Below are positions 1 through 8,870 of a DNA stretch of 53,380 bases, in pieces. The first letter of the stretch is position 1. Each line of letters starts with the position of its first letter. This DNA is from Acetobacteraceae bacterium (GTDB lineage Bacteria > Pseudomonadota > Alphaproteobacteria > Acetobacterales > Acetobacteraceae), in assembly GCA_019750465.1 (NCBI GenBank), contig JAIEOP010000181.1:1-53380 (forward strand), in the 5' to 3' direction. The notes under the pieces are model-generated. The model was not told the origin of the DNA. It did no database searches and saw only the letters and a list, made by a program, of their open reading frames with translations. Both the position numbers and the translations under genes were made by a program.

Positions 1-34
1 CCTTCGGTTTGCAGCCTTCGACAGCGCAAACCAT
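1..34 (-). CDS. 5' end of an unidentified gene, cut by the window edge
   Basis: An ATG on the minus strand at 34-32 is preceded by a GAGG element six bases upstream and opens a frame that runs off the window after eleven codons (MVCAVEGCKPK). It lies 62 bases beyond the stop of the S4-domain gene on the same strand, so it could be the next gene of that operon. In many alphaproteobacteria a ferredoxin gene follows this helicase/S4 pair, but the visible residues do not match the usual ferredoxin start. No function can be assigned. Confidence 0.3.
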   Translation of the reverse strand, partial: MVCAVEGCKPK

Positions 35-96
35 GGCACACCTCAATGCCGCGGGGGCGGTCCAACCCAACGGGCAAAGCCGTCCGACGACAGCGC

Positions 97-411
97 TCAT
101 GCCCCGCGACTCTCGCCCGACAGATCCTCGTACAGCAGCCTGGCTTCCTGCGCCGGCCCGCGTCTCTCTGCCAGGGCCAGCACGCGCCAGACCCGAACCG
201 CGCCGCGGTCCCCGCCGCCGGGCCGGAGCGCGAAGGTCAGGATGTCGCCAACCCTGACCCGCGCGTGCGGCTTGTCGGTGGGCTGGCGGTTGACCCGGAA
301 GCTGCCCTCGGCGACGAGCCTGGCGCAGGTGCTGCGGGTGCGGCCGATGCGCGCGCACCAGAGCCAGACGTCGAGGCGTTGCCAGTCCTGCTCAGCGGTC
401 GGCGCCGGCAC
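97..411 (-). CDS. Hsp15-like S4-domain RNA-binding protein
   Basis: A 104-residue protein whose first two thirds are an S4 RNA-binding domain. The opening RLDVWLWCARIGRTRS is the characteristic start of the Hsp15 (HslR) family, followed by the FRVNRQPTDKPHARVRVGD strand. In E. coli Hsp15 binds 50S subunits that carry a stalled nascent chain, and a similar ribosome-rescue role is inferred here. The start codon is GTG (411-409), with no strong Shine-Dalgarno sequence. The gene begins 18 bases after the helicase stop on the same strand, so co-transcription and possibly translational coupling are likely. The helicase-S4 pairing recurs in alphaproteobacteria and suggests a shared role in RNA or ribosome quality control. 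Length is normal for alphaproteobacterial members. Confidence 0.85.
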   Translation of the reverse strand: MPAPTAEQDWQRLDVWLWCARIGRTRSTCARLVAEGSFRVNRQPTDKPHARVRVGDILTFALRPGGGDRGAVRVWRVLALAERRGPAQEARLLYEDLSGESRGA

Positions 412-429
412 GCTGCGGGTCTGGCCGCG

Positions 430-3400
430 TCAGCGCAGCTTCAGCTGCGCGAGGATGGCGAAGGGCGAGTCCGGATTTGGCCCCTTTTCCCGTGGCGACG
501 GGCGTCCCTGGCTGCCACTGCCCTGGTCCCGCCGCGGCGGTGGGCCGCTGCCTGGTGGCGCGCCGGCCTCACCGCCTGGGCGACCACTGCGGCGATCCGC
601 CCAGCGCCGCGCCTCCCGCTCCGGCCCGGGACCTTCGGGATGCTGGCCACCCTGGTGCAGGCCGCCACTGCCCTGGCGCGCCCCGCGTCGATCGGCAGCC
701 TGCCCGGCCTGGCGCGCCGCGGCCGGGATCTGGTCGGGCGCGTCGGGGCGCGGAGGGCCATCCGGGCGGTGCTGGCCGCGCCAGGCGCGTTCCCCCTGGC
801 CGCGTTCCCCCTGGCCGCGTTCCCCCTGGCCGCGCTCCCCCTGGCCGCGCTCCCCCTGGCCGCGCTCCCGCTGACCCCGATCCCCCTGGCCACGCTCACC
901 GTGCCCGCCCGGACCGACCATCGCGCCATGCGGCAGGCCCCGCCTTGGCTGGCGCGGCCCGGCCTGCTGTCCCTCCCGGCCGCGGCGCGGATCCGGTGCG
1001 TACCGAAGCCGCGCCTGGGCCACGCGCAGCGGCGTGGGCGGACCGAAGAAATTCTCGGGCAGGGGGGCTGGCTCGAGCAGACGGAAGCCCAGCGCGCCCA
1101 GCACCCCGGCCAGCCCGTCGGCCTTGATGCCGAGGCGGTTGGCGAGATCGGTCGGCGGCGGCGCCGGGGCGCGGCGGGTGAGGAAGGCGAGTTCCCCGGC
1201 GATGCGTTCGGCCACGTCGAGGCGGATCAGCACCTGGCCAGCCGGCAGCCAGCCCATCGCCTCGGCAAAGCCGGGCGGCCAGCCGGCCGCCGGTCCATCC
1301 GCCGCCTGCGCGGGCACCGCCGGTGCGCGGCGCGTTCGCCCACGCCGAGAGGGCACGGGACCGGGTAGGGCCTCCGCCATCGTCTCCGGCGCGGCTATCG
1401 CCTCGCCGGCCGGGGTGTCCGCCGCGCCGTCCGGCACGACGGGGACCGCGTCGTCCGAAACGGCCTCGGCACCGCCGGGGGCGGATTCCGCGATCGGCTC
1501 CGCTGTCGCGGCCGCGCCATGGGCAGGCGCCACGGTCGCGGCTTCGGCGACGGGGCGTGCCGGCTCGGGCGCGCGGAGCGCCAGCGAGACCAGCCCCGGC
1601 GGCGGCAGCGTCGGCGTCGGTATGTCGTTCGCCATCGCCCAGATCTGCGCCCGCAGCGCCATCGCGCGCGGCTTCAGCGCCTCGGGCACGAACAGCGCGA
1701 AGCGGCCGGCGCGGATGCCGATGGCCTTCAGCTTCTGCCGTACCTCGGCGCCGATGGAGGCTTCCGTGCTGCCGGGAGCGATCCCGAGCGATTCCCGCAG
1801 CAGGAAGGCGGGTCCGCGCAGCGTGTTGTCGGCTTCCGCCTTCGCCTCGATGGCGGCAATGGCGCCGAGTTCGCGGCTGACGATGGATTCGATCCACTTC
1901 GCCAGGCGGGCGCGGATCCGCTCGCGCTGCGCACCATCGAGGAATTCCGAGGCGAGCACCTCGACCTGCGGCTTGCCGGGTTCGGACCCCGGGCGCAGCC
2001 GCGCCACCTCGGCGGGCTCGCCGCCGGGATGCGTCCAGGCGATGCGGTGGTGCGGCGTCAGCGCGAAGGCATCGTCCTTCGCCGTCTCCAGCGCGGCGAC
2101 ACGGCGCGGCATCTCCTCGCGCAGCGCGCGGCGCGCGGCGCGCAGCACCAGGCGCCGCTCCTCCTCGCCCTCGGCCGAGGGGTCGGGGGCGAACTGGAAA
2201 CCGGAGACATGGCCGACGGCGTGGCCCTCCACCACCACCTCGCCGCGGCGCGTCACGGCGGCGAGCAGCGTCTCCTCCGTGTCGTCGAGGCGCCGGATCA
2301 GGTGGGCGGCACGGCGATCGACGAAGCGCGCCATCAGGCGCTCGTGCAGCGCGTCGGAGACCGCGTCCTCGGCGGCGCGTGCCTCGGCCTGGAAGCGCTG
2401 CGCCTCACGCACCCAGTCGGCGCGGGCCGCGACATAGGCCCAGACCCGGATGGAGGCGAGGCGGGCCATCAGCGTGTCGAGATCGCCCTCGGTGCTGCCG
2501 CAGAGCGCGATCTGCCCGGCGATCCAGTCCGCCGGCAGCGCGCCGTCCTGCACCAGATGCGTGAAGATCCGCGCGCAGATCCGGGTGTGGGTGTCATCCG
2601 CCAGCTTGCGGAAATCCGGAACCTGGCAGGCCTCCCACAGCAACCGGACGCGGCCGCGCGAGCTGGCCATGCCGCGGATCTCGCTCTCGCGCGCCAGGTG
2701 CGACAGCGTGATGTGATCGACCGCGTCGTGTCCCTTGGCGAGGCCCGGCGCCGGAGGTGCCGCGGCCAGGCTGTCCAGCAGCGCATCGACGCTGGTGAAA
2801 TCGAGCGCCGAGTTGCGCCAGGCGAGAGCCTGCAGCGGCTCGAACTGGTGGTTCTCGATCTTCTCCACGATCTCATCAGGGAGCGGTGCGCTGTCGGCGG
2901 TGACGCCGAAGCTGCCGTCGCGCATGCCGCGGCCGGCGCGGCCGGCGATCTGCGCGGCCTCCTGCGCGGTCAGCATGCGCAGGTGGTGGCCATCGAATTT
3001 CTGCAGCGATGCGAAGGCCACATGGTCCACGTCCATGTTCAGGCCCATGCCGATGGCGTCGGTCGCCACCAGGAAGTCCACCTCGCGGTTCTGGTAGAGC
3101 GCCACCTGGGCGTTGCGCGTGCGCGGCGAGAGGCGCCCCATGACCACGGCGCAGCCGCCGCGGCGGCGGCGGATCGCCTCGGCGATGGCATAGACCTCGG
3201 CCGCCGAGAAGGCGACGACGGCGCTGCGGGGAGGAAGCTTCGTGAGCTTCTGCACGCCGGCATGCGTCAACTGCGAGAGGCGCGGGCGCGTCTCCACCTC
3301 GGCGCGCGGCACCAGGCGCTGCAGCAGCGGGCGGATGGTCTCGGCGCCGAGGAACATGGTCTCGACCATGCCGCGGGCGTTGAGCAGGCGGTCGGTGAAG

Positions 3401-3738
3401 ATGTGGCCGCGGTCCGGGTCGGCGCAGAGCTGGATCTCGTCCACCGCAACGAACTCGGCGCGGCGATCGAGGGGCATGGCCTCGACGGTGCAGGCGAACC
3501 ACTTCGCCTCGGGCGGGACGATCTTCTCCTCCCCCGTGATCAGGGCGACGTGCCGCTCTCCTTTTTGCGCCACCATGCGGTCATAGTTCTCGCGCGCCAG
3601 CAGGCGCAGCGGGAAGCCGATGATGCCGGAGGCATGCGCCAGCAGCCTGGTGATGGCCAGGTGCGTCTTGCCCGTGTTGGTCGGGCCGAGCACGGCCTTC
3701 ACGCGGGCGTCGAACATGGGGGTGAAGGGGTCCGCCAT
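430..3738 (-). CDS. Suv3-like DExH-box RNA helicase with repeat-rich tail
   Basis: A 1102-residue helicase of the group related to mitochondrial Suv3, the RNA-degradosome helicase. Walker A is GPTNTGKT (residues 18-25), motif II is DEIQ, motif V is TDAIGMGLN and motif VI is QIAGRAGR, so the N-terminal half is a full superfamily 2 core. The middle is the Suv3-type helical region. From about residue 700 the protein becomes Ala/Pro rich, and residues 947-986 are eight tandem GERGQ-type pentapeptides followed by a basic Gly/Arg/Gln-rich tail, probably disordered and RNA-binding. An upstream ATG would add 40 residues. I chose the ATG at 3738 because GGAAGG lies just before it and the conserved core starts immediately after. 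The gene is divergent from the FkbM gene and leads into the S4 gene. The core is certain; the biological substrate is inferred from the family. Confidence 0.9.
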   Translation of the reverse strand: MADPFTPMFDARVKAVLGPTNTGKTHLAITRLLAHASGIIGFPLRLLARENYDRMVAQKGERHVALITGEEKIVPPEAKWFACTVEAMPLDRRAEFVAVDEIQLCADPDRGHIFTDRLLNARGMVETMFLGAETIRPLLQRLVPRAEVETRPRLSQLTHAGVQKLTKLPPRSAVVAFSAAEVYAIAEAIRRRRGGCAVVMGRLSPRTRNAQVALYQNREVDFLVATDAIGMGLNMDVDHVAFASLQKFDGHHLRMLTAQEAAQIAGRAGRGMRDGSFGVTADSAPLPDEIVEKIENHQFEPLQALAWRNSALDFTSVDALLDSLAAAPPAPGLAKGHDAVDHITLSHLARESEIRGMASSRGRVRLLWEACQVPDFRKLADDTHTRICARIFTHLVQDGALPADWIAGQIALCGSTEGDLDTLMARLASIRVWAYVAARADWVREAQRFQAEARAAEDAVSDALHERLMARFVDRRAAHLIRRLDDTEETLLAAVTRRGEVVVEGHAVGHVSGFQFAPDPSAEGEEERRLVLRAARRALREEMPRRVAALETAKDDAFALTPHHRIAWTHPGGEPAEVARLRPGSEPGKPQVEVLASEFLDGAQRERIRARLAKWIESIVSRELGAIAAIEAKAEADNTLRGPAFLLRESLGIAPGSTEASIGAEVRQKLKAIGIRAGRFALFVPEALKPRAMALRAQIWAMANDIPTPTLPPPGLVSLALRAPEPARPVAEAATVAPAHGAAATAEPIAESAPGGAEAVSDDAVPVVPDGAADTPAGEAIAAPETMAEALPGPVPSRRGRTRRAPAVPAQAADGPAAGWPPGFAEAMGWLPAGQVLIRLDVAERIAGELAFLTRRAPAPPPTDLANRLGIKADGLAGVLGALGFRLLEPAPLPENFFGPPTPLRVAQARLRYAPDPRRGREGQQAGPRQPRRGLPHGAMVGPGGHGERGQGDRGQRERGQGERGQGERGQGERGQGERGQGERAWRGQHRPDGPPRPDAPDQIPAAARQAGQAADRRGARQGSGGLHQGGQHPEGPGPEREARRWADRRSGRPGGEAGAPPGSGPPPRRDQGSGSQGRPSPREKGPNPDSPFAILAQLKLR
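781..900 (-). repeat. Eight 15-bp tandem repeats encoding GERGQ pentapeptides
   Basis: Eight contiguous 15-base units lie within the 3' part of the helicase gene. Read on the minus strand they give GERGQ, GDRGQ, RERGQ, four GERGQ and a degenerate GERAW. The last units are nearly identical in DNA, differing only by a GAG/GAA switch. This points to recent slippage or unequal exchange that kept the reading frame. The product is a charged, RGG-like low-complexity segment. Confidence 0.95.
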
Positions 3739-3872
3739 CCGGCCTTCCATGGAGCGGGATGCGTGGGATGGCAAGCGCGGGTGGCCGGGCACCGCCGATC
3801 GCGGCGCGCTCCTCGCCGGTCCGTGCACGCGGCGCAATGGCCGGCGCCGTCCGGGCACAGTATGCGGGTGGC

Positions 3873-4610
3873 ATGGCAGCTCCTCCCGCCCTCTCCGGTG
3901 ACGAGACCTGGTTTCGCTTCCGGCCGGGCTGGTCCTGGATGGAGCATGTGGCGAAGTCCGCCTTCGGCCAGGACCATGCGGCGCTCGGCCGGATGCTGCG
4001 CCCGCTGCTGGCGGCGGACGCCACCGTCATCGATGTCGGCGCGCATGGCGGGCAGGTCACGCGGCTGCTGGCGGATCTCGTGCCGGATGGCCACGTGGTG
4101 GCGGTGGAGCCGAGCGGCTATGCGCGGACCGTGCTGCGCACCGCGCTGCTCCTGCGGCCGCGGCGGAACGTGACGGTGGTGGCGACGGCGCTCGGCGCCG
4201 CGGCGGGCACGGCGTTGCTGTCGACGCCGCTGAAGGGCGCCGGCGCCATGGGCTACGGCATCGCCAGCCTGGCCCCCGACGCGGCGCGCGCGGCGGTGCG
4301 GGAGGTGGTGCCGGTCATGCCACTGGATGCGCTGGTCGCGGCAATGGCGCTGCCGCGCATCGCGCTGATCAAGATCGACGTGGAGGGCCACGAGGCGGCG
4401 GTGCTGGCAGGGGCGGTGGGGACGCTGCGGCGTGACTCGCCCATCCTTTGCCTGGAGGTGGTGCGCGACAGCCTGGCCCGCGCCGGCAGCTCGCCCGAGG
4501 CCTTGTGGTCCCTCCTGGCCGGCTTCGCCTATGTCGGCAGCGCGGTGCCGGCGGCACGTCCGGCCATGGCAGACGGCGACTGGCTGTTCCGCCCGGCCGC
4601 CACGGCGTGA
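3873..4610 (+). CDS. FkbM-family SAM-dependent methyltransferase
   Basis: A 245-residue class I methyltransferase of the FkbM family. The SAM-binding motif I is VIDVGAHGGQVTRLLADLV, followed by the acidic loop VVAVEPSG. The family-typical segment IALIKIDVEGHEAAVLAGA lies near residue 165, and LCLEV near 190. FkbM enzymes mostly O-methylate sugars or secondary metabolites; the substrate here cannot be read from the sequence. The ATG at 3873 was chosen because conserved sequence (DETWFRFRPGWSW) begins soon after it; in-frame ATGs at 3759 and 3837 precede it. Its stop TGA overlaps the GTG start of the following transporter (GTGA), so the two are translationally coupled. Confidence 0.85.
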   Translation: MAAPPALSGDETWFRFRPGWSWMEHVAKSAFGQDHAALGRMLRPLLAADATVIDVGAHGGQVTRLLADLVPDGHVVAVEPSGYARTVLRTALLLRPRRNVTVVATALGAAAGTALLSTPLKGAGAMGYGIASLAPDAARAAVREVVPVMPLDALVAAMALPRIALIKIDVEGHEAAVLAGAVGTLRRDSPILCLEVVRDSLARAGSSPEALWSLLAGFAYVGSAVPAARPAMADGDWLFRPAATA

Positions 4611-5773
4611 CGTCGCCGGCCCGGTCGGCGGCGGCGCGGTTCGCGCTGCTGTATTCGGCGCAATTCGCCGCCGTCGGGGTGATGCTGCCCTTCCTGCCCG
4701 CGGTGCTGGCGGGGCACGGGCTGTCGCCGCAGGAGGTCGGGGCGGTGCTCGCCGCCGGATCGGCAACCCGGCTGGTGGCGGCGCCGCTGCTGGGCCGTGC
4801 GGCGGACGCGCTCGGCAATCCGCGGCGGGTGCTGATCGTTGCGGCGCTGCTGGCTGCGGCGAGCGCCCTTGGCTTCGCGCTGGCCCAGCTGTTCCTGGCG
4901 CTGCTGCTGGTGAACCTGGTGCATGCGCTTTGCATGGCGCCGGTCATCCCGCTGGGTGATTCCCTGGCCATCCAGGCGTCGCGCCGCGAGGGGTTCGACT
5001 ATGGGCGGGTGCGCTCGGCCGGCTCGATCGCCTTCATCATCGCGGCCGCGACGGCCGGGCAGGCGGTGGGCTGGGGCGGGCCGGCGGCGGCGGTCTGGCT
5101 CTACGCCGCCTGCCTGGTGGGGGCGGCGGCAGCCGCGGCGATGCTGGGACGCGACCCGGCGCAGGCGTCTCCGGTGCGCCGCGGATCGGGCGGATTCCGC
5201 GGCCCCTTCCGCGACCCGGCCTTCGCCCTCGTGCTGCCGCTCTCGGCGCTGATCGGGGGCAGCCATGCGCTCTACTACGGTTTCGCCACCATCCACTGGC
5301 AGGCGGCCGGGCTTTCGCCTGCCGTCATCGGCCTGCTCTGGGCGGAAGGCGTGGTGGCGGAAGTCGCGCTGTTCCTCTGGGGGCGACGGCTGGCGGACCG
5401 GTTGGGCGCACCGGGCCTCGCCGCGCTAGCCGCCGCCGCCGGCGTGCTGCGCTGGGGGGTGACGGCGGAGACCACCTGGCTGCCGGCGCTGGCCACCGTG
5501 CAGCTGCTGCACGCAGCGACCTTCGGCGCGATGCACCTGGCGGCGATGCGCGTGCTGTCGCGGCAGCCGCCGGAGCGGGCGGCAACGGCGCAGACGCTGC
5601 ATGCGTCGCTCGGCGGCGGGCTGGCCTCGGGCGTGCTGATGCTGGCGGCGGGGCCGCTCTATGCCGCGGCTGGCGGGGCGGGGTTCTGGGTGATGGCGGG
5701 GCTCTGCGTCCTGGCGCTGCCGGTGACGCTGGCGCTGCGCCGGCGGCTCGCGTCGCCCGCCCCGGCACCATGA
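4607..5773 (+). CDS. MFS transporter (MFS_1-like / HcaT type)
   Basis: A 388-residue inner-membrane protein with about twelve hydrophobic helices, beginning FALLYSAQFAAVGVMLPFLPAVL. The loop GRAADALGNPRRVL after helix 2 is the major-facilitator signature. The layout fits the MFS_1-like group that includes the phenylpropionate permease HcaT and LacY relatives. It should be a proton-coupled importer or exporter of a small organic molecule; the substrate is unknown. The GTG at 4607 overlaps the FkbM stop, and the reading frame upstream of it is a shadow of FkbM. Pairing with a methyltransferase suggests linked production and export or uptake, but that is inference. Confidence 0.85.
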   Translation: MTSPARSAAARFALLYSAQFAAVGVMLPFLPAVLAGHGLSPQEVGAVLAAGSATRLVAAPLLGRAADALGNPRRVLIVAALLAAASALGFALAQLFLALLLVNLVHALCMAPVIPLGDSLAIQASRREGFDYGRVRSAGSIAFIIAAATAGQAVGWGGPAAAVWLYAACLVGAAAAAAMLGRDPAQASPVRRGSGGFRGPFRDPAFALVLPLSALIGGSHALYYGFATIHWQAAGLSPAVIGLLWAEGVVAEVALFLWGRRLADRLGAPGLAALAAAAGVLRWGVTAETTWLPALATVQLLHAATFGAMHLAAMRVLSRQPPERAATAQTLHASLGGGLASGVLMLAAGPLYAAAGGAGFWVMAGLCVLALPVTLALRRRLASPAPAP

Positions 5774-5795
5774 CGCTCACGATCGTCTCAGCACC

Positions 5796-5824
5796 TGGAT
5801 AGGCGGCGCCGGACGGTCTAGAAT
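5796..5824 (+). promoter_or_regulatory. Candidate sigma70-type promoter for cfa
   Basis: TGGATA (5796-5801) and TAGAAT (5819-5824) are separated by 17 bases and match the -35 and -10 consensus at four and five of six positions. They lie about 100 bases upstream of the cyclopropane synthase start, in the only gap between it and the MFS gene. This was a visual match only. Confidence 0.45.
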
Positions 5825-5926
5825 CTCACTCCAAGGATCGGCCGGGAGCGGTCCGACCGGAGCCCGGCCGCCACGGACTGCCCGCCGCCTCAGCGGACGG
5901 GCCGAAGCGGAAGGAAGGTCGCGCCC

Positions 5927-7171
5927 ATGTCGATCCCCGTCCTGCACGCCATCCTGCGCCGGATGATCCGCCTCGGCCGCCTCACCGTGCAGTATCCGGA
6001 CGGGACGCAACGCCAGTACGGCGGCACGGCAGCGGGCCCGGAGGGCGCGATGGCGCTGCGTTCGCCCCGCGCGGTGCGGCGCCTGGTGCTGAACCCCGCG
6101 CTCGCGGTGGGCGAGCTCTACATGGAGGCGGAGCTGGAGCCTGTCGGATGCTCCATGCATGACCTGCTGGACACGCTGGTGACCAACCTCTGGAGCGGCG
6201 GGCCGCATCCGATGGAGCGGCTTGCCGCCGGTGTACGGCTGCTGCGCCGCCGTTTCGACCAGATCAACCCGGCCGGGCGGGCGCGGCGCAACGTGGCGCA
6301 CCACTACGACCTGAACGGCCGGCTCTACGCGCTGTTCCTCGACCGTGACCGGCAGTATTCCTGCGCCTACTGGGCGCGCGGCGGTGCCGAGACGCTGGAG
6401 GAGGCGCAGGCGGCGAAGAAGCGCCGCATCGCGGCGAAGCTGAAGCTCGACCGTCCCGGCCTGGAGGTGCTGGACATCGGCTGCGGCTGGGGTGGCATGG
6501 CGCTCAGCCTGGCGCGCGACTGGGGGGCCAGCGTCACCGGCATCACGCTGAGCGCGGAGCAGCTCGCCGAGGCGCGGCGCCGCGCGGTGGAGGCGGGCCT
6601 GGCGGACCGCGTCCGCTTCGAGCTGATGGACTACCGTGACTGGCGGCGGCCGGTGGACCGCATCGTCTCGGTCGGGATGTTCGAGCATGTGGGCCTGGCG
6701 CACTACCGGCGGTTCTTCGCCGCGGTGCACGCGGCGCTGAAGCCCGACGGCGTCGCGCTGATCCACGCCATCGGCCGCTGTTCCGGGCCGGCCTCCACCA
6801 ACCCCTGGCTGGCGAAGTACATCTTTCCCGGCGGCTACTCGCCCTCGCTGTCCGAGGTTCTGCCGGCGGCGGAGAAGTCCGGGCTCTGGGTCACGGACAT
6901 CGAGATCCTGCGCCTGCATTATGCATTGACGCTGCGCGAGTGGCGGCGCCGCTTCGCCGCCAACCGCGACGCCATCCAGGCCCTTTACGACGAACGGTTC
7001 TGCCGGATGTTCGAGTTCTACCTCTCCGGCTGCGAGCTGGCCTTCAGCCGGACCGACCACATGAATTGGCAGATGCAACTGACGCGCGACCGCGCCGCGC
7101 TGCCGCTGACGCGCGACTACATGCATGCCGCCGAAGGGGCCGCGGCGTCGCGGCCGCTGATCTCGGCCTGA
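5927..7171 (+). CDS. cfa: Cyclopropane-fatty-acyl-phospholipid synthase family protein
   Basis: A 414-residue SAM-dependent enzyme of the CFA synthase/mycolic acid cyclopropane synthase family, which adds a methylene bridge to unsaturated acyl chains of membrane phospholipids. The SAM motif is LDIGCGWGGMALSLA (about residues 183-197), followed by VTGITLSAEQL. VSVGMFEHVG is the family motif near the active site, and HAIGR and the C-terminal YLSGCELAF are also typical. GGAAGGAAGG lies about ten bases before the ATG. Such enzymes protect membranes against acid and solvents. Some paralogs carry out related lipid methylations, so the exact product is not certain. Confidence 0.9.
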   Translation: MSIPVLHAILRRMIRLGRLTVQYPDGTQRQYGGTAAGPEGAMALRSPRAVRRLVLNPALAVGELYMEAELEPVGCSMHDLLDTLVTNLWSGGPHPMERLAAGVRLLRRRFDQINPAGRARRNVAHHYDLNGRLYALFLDRDRQYSCAYWARGGAETLEEAQAAKKRRIAAKLKLDRPGLEVLDIGCGWGGMALSLARDWGASVTGITLSAEQLAEARRRAVEAGLADRVRFELMDYRDWRRPVDRIVSVGMFEHVGLAHYRRFFAAVHAALKPDGVALIHAIGRCSGPASTNPWLAKYIFPGGYSPSLSEVLPAAEKSGLWVTDIEILRLHYALTLREWRRRFAANRDAIQALYDERFCRMFEFYLSGCELAFSRTDHMNWQMQLTRDRAALPLTRDYMHAAEGAAASRPLISA

Positions 7172-7229
7172 CCCGGACCGGGTGCGTTGCGCCGGCGCCA
7201 CGACGGCGGCCGGGCCCATTCGCTCCCCG

Positions 7230-7238
7230 TCATCCACA
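7230..7238 (+). promoter_or_regulatory. Possible DnaA box upstream of dnaB
   Basis: TCATCCACA matches the DnaA box consensus TTATCCACA at eight of nine positions. It sits 58 bases before the dnaB start, and a second, weaker CGTCCACAG follows it. A single near-match in GC-rich DNA can occur by chance. Confidence 0.3.
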
Positions 7239-7295
7239 GCCGTCCACAGGCATTGGCGCAGTCCCGTTCCGGCCGGGAGGCGTTATGCTGGCCCC

Positions 7296-8825
7296 ATGAA
7301 CACCATCGATTCGCCGAGCCCCTTCGGCGAGACGGCCGGACTCCTGGGCCTGTCGCAACGCCTGCCGCCGCAGAACCTGGCGGCGGAGCAGGGCCTGCTC
7401 GGCGCCCTGCTGGCCAACAACAAGGCCTATGAGCGGGTGTCCGACTTCCTGGCGCCGGAGCATTTCGCCGATCCCATCCATGGCCGCATCTTCCGCGCCA
7501 TCCAGCGCCGGGTGGAAGCCGGGCAGATCGCCGACGTCGTGATGCTGCGCAGCGAGTTCGAGCATTCCGGCCTGCTCGATGAGGTCGGCGGCCCGGCCTA
7601 CCTGGCGCAGCTGCTCTCGGCCATGGTCGGCATCATCAATGCCGGGGAATACGGCCGGCTGGTGCATGACTGCTGGCTGCGCCGCCAGCTCGTGGATGCC
7701 GGCGAGGAGGTGGTGAACCGCGCCTTCGGCGCCGAGCCGGAGCTGGACGCCCGCCAGCAGCTCGAGGCCGCCGAGCAGCGGCTGTTCGAGCTGGCCAGGG
7801 ATGGCGGCTCGGAAGGCGGGTTCAAGCTGTTCGCCCGCGCCCTGGCCGAGGCGGTGGAGCAGGCCGGGCGCGCCTTCTCGACGCCGGGCGGGGTGTCCGG
7901 CCTGTCCTCCGGCCTGCGCGACCTGGACAAGAAGACCGGCGGGCTGCACCCGTCCGACCTGATGATCCTGGCCGGGCGGCCCGGCATGGGCAAGACCGCG
8001 CTGGCCACCAAGATCGCCTTCGGCGCCGCCAAGGCGCTGGTGCGCGAGGCCGAGGCGAAGGGACCGGACGTGCTGCCGGACCAGCAGGTGGCGATCTTCT
8101 CCCTGGAAATGAGCGCCGACCAGCTCGCCACCCGCCTGCTGGCGGAGGCCAGCCGCGTCTCCGGCGACCGCATCCGCCGCGGCGCCATCGAGCAGCGCGA
8201 ATTCGACGAGTTCGTCCGCGTCAGCCGCGAGCTGGCCACGCTGCCGATGGTGATCGACGACACGCCGGCGCTGTCCATCTCCGCGCTGCGCACGCGCTGC
8301 CGGCGGCTGAAGCGCACCAAGGGGCTGGCGCTGGTGGTGGTGGACTATCTCCAGCTCATGCGGCCGGCGCCGGGCACGCGGACCGAGAACCGGGTGCTGG
8401 AGATCTCCATGATCACGCAGGGGCTCAAGGCGATCGCCAAGGAGCTGGAGGTGCCTGTGATGGCGCTGTCGCAGCTCTCGCGCGCCGTCGAGCAGCGCGA
8501 GGACAAGCGGCCGCAGCTCTCGGACCTGCGCGAATCCGGGTCCATCGAGCAGGACGCCGACATCGTGATGTTCGTCTATCGCGACGAGTACTACGTGCAG
8601 GCGCAGCAGCCCAAGCCCGCCGCCTTCGAGAACGACGAGAAATTCCACGACGCGATGACCCGCTGGCAGGCCAAGATGGACGAGGTCCATAACAAGGCCG
8701 ACCTGATCATCGCGAAGCAGCGCCACGGCCCGACCGGCGCCATCCCGCTGTTCTTCGAGGCGGAGTTCACCCGCTTCGGCGACCTCGACATGGTGCATGG
8801 CGAGGGGCGGGGCGGCGGCTACTGA
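7296..8825 (+). CDS. dnaB: Replicative DNA helicase DnaB
   Basis: A 509-residue hexameric replicative helicase that unwinds the fork on the lagging strand and recruits primase. The N-terminal domain starts with the typical PPQNLAAEQGLLGALLANN. The RecA-like core has Walker A GRPGMGKTAL, H2 IFSLEMSADQLATRLLAE, Walker B LVVVDYLQLM and the DLRESGSIEQDAD motif. Length is normal and no intein interrupts it. The ATG at 7296 gives the family N-terminus; the upstream extension of the frame lacks conservation. It heads the dnaB-alr block, an order shared by many alphaproteobacteria. Confidence 0.97.
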   Translation: MNTIDSPSPFGETAGLLGLSQRLPPQNLAAEQGLLGALLANNKAYERVSDFLAPEHFADPIHGRIFRAIQRRVEAGQIADVVMLRSEFEHSGLLDEVGGPAYLAQLLSAMVGIINAGEYGRLVHDCWLRRQLVDAGEEVVNRAFGAEPELDARQQLEAAEQRLFELARDGGSEGGFKLFARALAEAVEQAGRAFSTPGGVSGLSSGLRDLDKKTGGLHPSDLMILAGRPGMGKTALATKIAFGAAKALVREAEAKGPDVLPDQQVAIFSLEMSADQLATRLLAEASRVSGDRIRRGAIEQREFDEFVRVSRELATLPMVIDDTPALSISALRTRCRRLKRTKGLALVVVDYLQLMRPAPGTRTENRVLEISMITQGLKAIAKELEVPVMALSQLSRAVEQREDKRPQLSDLRESGSIEQDADIVMFVYRDEYYVQAQQPKPAAFENDEKFHDAMTRWQAKMDEVHNKADLIIAKQRHGPTGAIPLFFEAEFTRFGDLDMVHGEGRGGGY

Positions 8826-8870
8826 TCCGCGGCGCTTGCCAGGCGCCCCCCGCCGCGCCAATGCCGCGCC

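Noticed and set aside
1-34. Partial gene considered as the ferredoxin FdxA
   Set aside because: Only eleven residues are visible, and they do not match the usual FdxA start (VVTxxCIxCKYTDC pattern).
781-900. Tandem repeats considered as a CRISPR array or intergenic satellite
   Set aside because: The units are 15 bp, have no spacers and stay in frame inside a coding sequence, so they are a protein repeat.
1519-4173. An 884-codon plus-strand frame across the helicase and FkbM start
   Set aside because: It runs antisense to the helicase core motifs and continues out of frame into FkbM; no start signals.
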